A stretch of DNA of 64,000 nucleotides from the NCBI GenBank assembly GCA_032622095.1, contig CP136061.1, positions 214,922,373 through 214,986,372 on the forward strand. The letters run 5' to 3'. The translations under genes were made by a program, and so were the position numbers. The stretch comes from Siphonodentalium dalli (taxonomy: Eukaryota; Mollusca; Scaphopoda; Gadilida; Siphonodentaliidae). This document shows, piece by piece, positions 59,925 to 64,000 of the stretch (position 1 is its first letter; every line of letters starts with the position of its first letter). Below the pieces are notes generated by a model. It was given only the letters and a program-made list of their open reading frames with translations, was not told the DNA's origin and did no database searches.

Positions 59925-60322
59925 AAATGGATTCTTCCACCCAGTTATAAGTGTGTATATTGGAATGGTCTATCATTCATTTGGAGGGGTGTCCAGGATA
60001 AATAAGCAGACAACAGATAATACCAGTACTGAAGGAGTGGAGGGAAATGCTCAGATAATAAGTTCAAAAAATGACATGGGCCTTATTATTTAAAGAATAT
60101 AAGAAAAAATTATTAAAATTGTAAAAAATAATAACAAATGATGAAAAATTGTTAGGCCAATGCATTCTCTTATATATGTGAGGCGACCTATGGTCGACTC
60201 GCACATATAAGAGAATGCATTGACACGTAGGGTATATGGGTTGATACAAAAATCGGACTTGGCTCTGAAAGGGTTAAACATTTCCTAAGGAACTACTCGT
60301 CAATGAGTATTTAGTATAGAAA
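59925..60322. mobile_element. F-family MITE interrupted by a C-family element
   Basis: Left part ACTAAATGGATTCTTCCACC...GATAATAAGTTCAAAAAATG and right part ACATTTCCTAAGGAACTACTC...AGTATTTAGTATAGAAAGG fit the F family. A C-type segment 60094-60272 sits between TTAA 60090-60093 and 60273-60276, with its own left end deleted. Confidence 0.78.
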
Positions 60323-60642
60323 GGTTCAATGATGAAGGAAACCATAAACTCTATTTACCAAAGTTGATCTTTGCCTATTTGTTCATGTGGCCAAAATTCA
60401 AATTGCCTCCCTTGATAACTGACCATCAAAACATTCCAGGGCCATCGTTAAAGCCAAACAACTTTAATATTACAAAAATTATTACAAAAAGATTAAGTTG
60501 GCACCAAAAGCATTTTGAAATGATTAAGTAAATAATTTGTAAATCCCTAGAAGTACCTATGTACATTTGTTAATTAAGCAGGAACGAACACCCAGGATCA
60601 CCTTTGGTCATTTGTTGAACTTATTGTATGAATATTTTATAA

Positions 60643-60750
60643 GAGATCTTTCCGATGAATGGCAACAAGCCATATTTCCGACTTAATCTTGAAAAGTTAC
60701 CCATAATTCTGCTGTGGTTGAGGAGTCGATTATTTAGGGCTTTACTGTAT
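60643..60750. mobile_element. MITE-B right arm
   Basis: GAGATCTTTCCGATGAATGG...TTCTGCTGTGGTTGAGG...GGGCTTTACTGTA. Confidence 0.8.
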
Positions 60751-60887
60751 TCAGTATGAGTATTTAGTATGGAAATGGTTAAAGATTTAGTTATTTTGAG
60801 GCAGCCGAGCGGAATGCAATGCAGAGAAGATCTGTCCTGATGGAAAGTGGTTCCTGACAATTCCTAATTCGTGTCACCCTATATTAA

Positions 60888-61092
60888 CCCTTTCAGTGCC
60901 AAGTCCGATTTTTGTATCAACCCATATTTACTTGATCATTTTTCAAATTTATTGATTATAATAATGTGATACATTGATGGAAAGAGCTTAAGAGCTCTTC
61001 CATCAATGTATCACATTATTATAATCAATAAATTTGAAAAATGATCAAGGAAATATGGGTTGATACAAAAATTGGACTTGGCACTGAAAGGG
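60888..61092. mobile_element. P1: near-perfect 205-bp palindrome at TTAA
   Basis: TTAA 60884-60887 and 61093-61096. Ends CCCTTTCAGTGCCAAGTCCG / CGGA-like inverse GGACTTGGCACTGAAAGGG. Arms are near-perfect over about 100 bp with centre GAGCTTAAGAGCTC. It shares its outermost ends with the C copy at 60094-60272 (CGGACTTGGCTCTGAAAGGG) but lacks that copy's AATGCATTCTC hairpins. Confidence 0.92.
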
Positions 61093-61289
61093 TTAATAGC
61101 TGCACATGCATTGTGGAGTAATCTCCCAGACGATCTCAGATTGACTTATGATCTCCTATTATTTCGAAAATTGATCATTTTAAGCTAATTCATACAGGAT
61201 CGTATATGGATTCAACTGACATTTTTATTGATCAATTGGCTGTTTTACGTGTAAACGATTGTTAGAAAATTATACATTGGAAATGTCTA

Positions 61290-61475
61290 ATTCATTTGGA
61301 GGGATGTTAAGGATATGTGATCAGATGACAGCCAGACTAAAGATAATACCATTGGAGAAGAAATCATATTCATTTTTGAGAAATGTTTAGATAATAAGTT
61401 CAACAAATTATATGAATTTTTTTTAAAGGAACAACTACTCATCAATGAGTATTTAGTATAGAAAGGATTAAGCAA
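61290..61475. mobile_element. F-family MITE, partial
   Basis: ATTCATTTGGAGGGATGTTA...GAAATGTTTAGATAATAAGTTCAACAAAT...ATGAGTATTTAGTATAGAAAGG. Confidence 0.75.
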
Positions 61476-61496
61476 ATAAATAATTTTTTAGGCATA

Positions 61497-62484
61497 CAGT
61501 CAAACTTAGTTAAGTCGAACGTCGGTAACTCGAATACCCCACTTAAGTCGAAGCCATTGCCTGGTCCCGGCTGAGTTGTGTGCAAAGCCAATAGAATAAT
61601 CACGGTTAAGTCGAAGGTGGATAAGTCGAAATTCCACTTAAGTCGAAACGAAATTTGGTCCCACCAGCCAGCTTATAACACTAATTACTATGGTTAAGTC
61701 GAAGCGCCGTCGGCGATGCATCGCCATGTGATTATAACTCAGTGTGCTTCTATTCAATTGCTAAAAAGCTGTGAAGTTTCATGGAGTCTTTATTTGTCCT
61801 AATGCATTGTTTCTTTAACATATTAACGAGTTGCGTGGATCAATTTCCCCATGTGAGGATTAGAAGTGTTGACAGACGAAATGAAAATCATATTTAAATC
61901 GCCTGATATGGTGAATAATTTCATTCAGTCATGCTTTCCCAAAACGAAAACAATGTTCCGAACGAAGAAATACGCCATCCATCTGATGAGCCATCCATCT
62001 GATGATGGAAAGAAAAACATGGACGTTTAAAGCGACGACTTAATGAAGATACTGGGCATCAGCGATAAACTAAAGAGAGATTCAACAACTATTTTTTTGC
62101 CGAAACCACAGTCCTTGACAACCTGTCTCTTCCAATCCTGAATCCCAATTTTTATAAATACTATTGTAACCACTTCCGGGTCAAATGTACTTTTGTTGTT
62201 TCTACCGCGAATTTGTTGATGTTTTCTTATCATATTCTGTGTTTTTATTATATTATTCAATAAACAAATATCATCTCGTCTGTTGTATGTGATCAGCATA
62301 GTCACTGACTATTGATTTAGCGTGTAAGCGTGCACAAGGTTGAAAACAATTATTATCAGATCGAAATGAATTCGACTAGTTGGAATTTGTGGTCACCAAA
62401 TGGTCAAAATGGTTAAGTCGAACACACGGATAACTCGAAGTAAACCAACGGTCCCTTGCGATTCGACTTAATGAAGTTTAACTG
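61497..62484. mobile_element. pogo/Tigger-like element
   Basis: 988 bp flanked by TA (61495-61496, 62485-62486). Inverted ends CAGTCAAACTTAGTTAAGTC / GACTTAATGAAGTTTAACTG, with repeated TTAAGTCGAA and TAACTCGAA motifs inside each end. CAGT-AAACTT termini with TA duplication match pogo-type elements. A minus-strand frame (62027-62305) shows no clear catalytic motif; non-autonomous or decayed. Confidence 0.85.
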
Positions 62485-62492
62485 TATTAATA

Positions 62493-62610
62493 CAGTAATG
62501 CCGTAAATAATCAACTCCTTAACCACAGCAGAATTATGGGTAACTTTTCAGGATTTAGTCGGAAATATGGCTTGTTGCCATTCATCGGAAAGCTCTCAGG
62601 GCATTACTTT
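62493..62610. mobile_element. MITE-B, right arm deleted
   Basis: TACAGTAATGCCGTAAATAA...TTCATCGGAAAGCTCTCAGGGCATTAC: the left arm is full and the right arm is reduced to its last 12 bp. Confidence 0.85.
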
Positions 62611-62653
62611 ATCTCCCATTGATTCAATTTTATCGACATACATTCTCTTTTAA

Positions 62654-62859
62654 CCCTTTGAGTGCCATCTAAAGTGCCAATGCATTCTCTTATATATGCG
62701 AGTCGACATAGGTCGCCTCGCATATATAAGAGAATGCATTGGCCTAACAATTTTTTTTTTTACAATTTTTTACAATTTTAATAATTTATTCTTATATTCT
62801 TTAACAGACTTATTTTGTAGGTTTAGGGCCGATGGGATCGGCCCCTGGCACTCAAAGGG
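62654..62859. mobile_element. C-family TTAA MITE abutting an exon
   Basis: TTAA 62650-62653 and 62860-62863. Ends CCCTTTGAGTGCCATC... / ...CCCCTGGCACTCAAAGGG; one AATGCATTCTCTTATATATG hairpin. It ends 26 bp before the 62890 splice acceptor. Confidence 0.9.
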
Positions 62860-62889
62860 TTAAGTTTGTTTTTGAATATCTATTTGCAG

Positions 62890-63029
62890 AAAATAACAGG
62901 CAGAGAATTAAAATACACAGCTTTAATTGGTAAACCCAGTGAAATTACTTATCACCATGCGGATTACCAACTGTCGTCACATGCTAAAGGCATTGGATAT
63001 GATTGTGTCAAAACTATCTATTGTATAGG
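62890..63029 (+). CDS. HDHD5: HDHD5 exon (HAD motif III Lys)
   Basis: Encodes KITGRELKYTALIGKPSEI, then TYHHADYQLSSHAKGIGYDC and VKTIYCIG, ending two bases into a Gly codon before a GTAAGT donor at 63030. GKP carries the motif III lysine of class IIA HAD enzymes. The terminal CIG should be continued by the motif IV block (DNPxSD, Mg2+ binding) in the next exon, which was not found before base 64000. The acceptor TATTTGCAG lies only 26 bp from the end of a TTAA MITE (62650-62863). The gene is therefore 3' incomplete in this window. Confidence 0.93.
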
Positions 63030-63509
63030 GTAAGTTAATAAAATTGGTAAGATAACTGATAAGTTATATGCACCAAATATATATCATTCCTGGTTGGTGG
63101 TAAGTAAATATTAAAAAAAAATGCTACATAAACACCCCTGGTCAAGTGGTCCTGCTAATGTGCTATGATGATTGTGGGTCCTGCTGAATTGATTTGATGC
63201 TGGTAGGGCAAACTGATGCTGTTAAGAAAAAGTACCTTTATTTTTTCTAAGGTTTAAATTTTTCGCATTGAATGGATAATCTGAATTCATATTCATTGGT
63301 GGTAATATCAACATTTCGATCTAGGGTGATCCTGGAGACTTTAGTGATGTAATTCCGTCGCTAAAGGTGACATAGCATTAATTTAGGAAGTTTGTGATAT
63401 AAAATCATTGCAAAAACCTACAAATGTCAATTGGAAAATCTCAGAATAATGTTTTTTGTGTTTAGGGTATGTAATAAATATAGAGCCTCGCTCGTGTTGA
63501 TTTTCATTC
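63030..63509. other. Intron sequence downstream of last visible exon
   Basis: No coding block for the expected HAD motif IV exon was found here. AT-rich, no clear repeat. Confidence 0.45.
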
Positions 63510-63950
63510 AAGTCTGAGTTTATTGTGCCTGTCATTTGCAGAATGAGGTCCCCAGAGGGTGAATTTAGTGATGCTATCCCGTATAGTGGGCTAGCAACAC
63601 CAAATTCACCCTCCAGGGACCTCATTCTGCATGGCCTCATCTGATATGGGAGATATAGACTCAGATTGGAGTTCCCAAATGGTGAATTTTGTGATGTACA
63701 CCCATTGGGAACCTCGATATTGCAATGTGTTGTCTGCCAATTTGGGGATATAGAGAAACTAAACTAAAAAAGAAAAAGAATCTATGTGAAGAAGTTTCCA
63801 TAGTAATTTGATAATAAAGAAACTTTCCAGAGAAGATGAGACCTAAACAGAATGAGGTCCCCAGTGGGTGAATTTGGTGATTAGGCCTGCTATGTGGGAT
63901 AACTTCACTAACTTCACTCCCTGGGGACCTCATTTTGCAAACTCAGGCTT
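63510..63950. mobile_element. MITE-A, nearly complete
   Basis: AGTCTGAGTTTATTGTGCCT... left hairpin, standard centre with TGTACACCCATTGGGAACC, degraded right hairpin, and ...TTTTGCAAACTCAGGCTTG. Confidence 0.85.
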
Positions 63951-64000
63951 GTTTTGGTTAGAGATTACCACACTTGAGCGGATTGCAGAACGATACCCCT

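Overview
The window is animal nuclear DNA: one intron-rich conserved gene embedded in very dense small transposons. Tandem elements with CCGTCC runs and the phrases 'CTCACCTGAGACGAAGTC', 'GTTATGCCCCTTTTT' and 'GGTCAAGTTCGAA' are typical of mollusc genomes, so a bivalve or related lophotrochozoan is the best guess; the species cannot be named from sequence alone.

The only gene recognised with confidence is HDHD5 (formerly CECR5), a mitochondrial HAD-superfamily hydrolase, on the + strand. Six coding exons are visible (6658-6873, 48479-48682, 50107-50143, 51498-51672, 56971-57016, 62890-63029). Splice sites and phases all fit, and the joined reading is open and collinear with the vertebrate protein. 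The first visible intron is 41.6 kb. The 5' end (transit peptide, promoter) is unresolved, and the 3' end, with the GD...D motif, lies beyond base 64000.

The rest is mostly transposon. Main groups: (A) about 20 copies of a hAT-like element with 8-bp target duplications in which each end is itself a hairpin; (B) about 17 copies of a ~215-bp near-perfect palindrome inserted at TA; (C, F, J, P1) elements ending TTAA-CCCTTT...AAAGGG-TTAA (piggyBac-like), many carrying a shared hairpin around AATGCATTCTCTTATATATG; (D, E, L) elements ending TTAA-AGG...CCT-TTAA; (G) a CCGCGG-rich element at TA; a hAT element with a perfect 8-bp duplication (52076-53019); a pogo/Tigger-like element (61497-62484); a mini-element carrying a BED zinc finger ORF plus a 95-bp minisatellite (45514-46981); a 3.1-kb element with a 4-bp duplication (29996-33127); and a 5'-truncated LINE (about 8965-9826).

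Layout: 0.8-4 kb is a three-level nest of elements; 4-6.5 kb holds smaller TIR elements; 6.66 kb is the first visible HDHD5 exon; 7.6-22 kb is mixed A/B/C/D elements with a LINE; 23.5-34.3 kb is a threefold tandem repeat (about 3.2-kb unit) whose copies differ by insertions and so give natural filled/empty site pairs; 34-44 kb holds large inverted repeats and more MITEs; 44-47 kb is LINE-like debris interrupted by the BED-finger element; 48-63 kb is the exon-rich part of HDHD5, with elements running up to 26-51 bp from four splice acceptors. No tRNA, rRNA, CRISPR or prokaryotic operon structure is seen.
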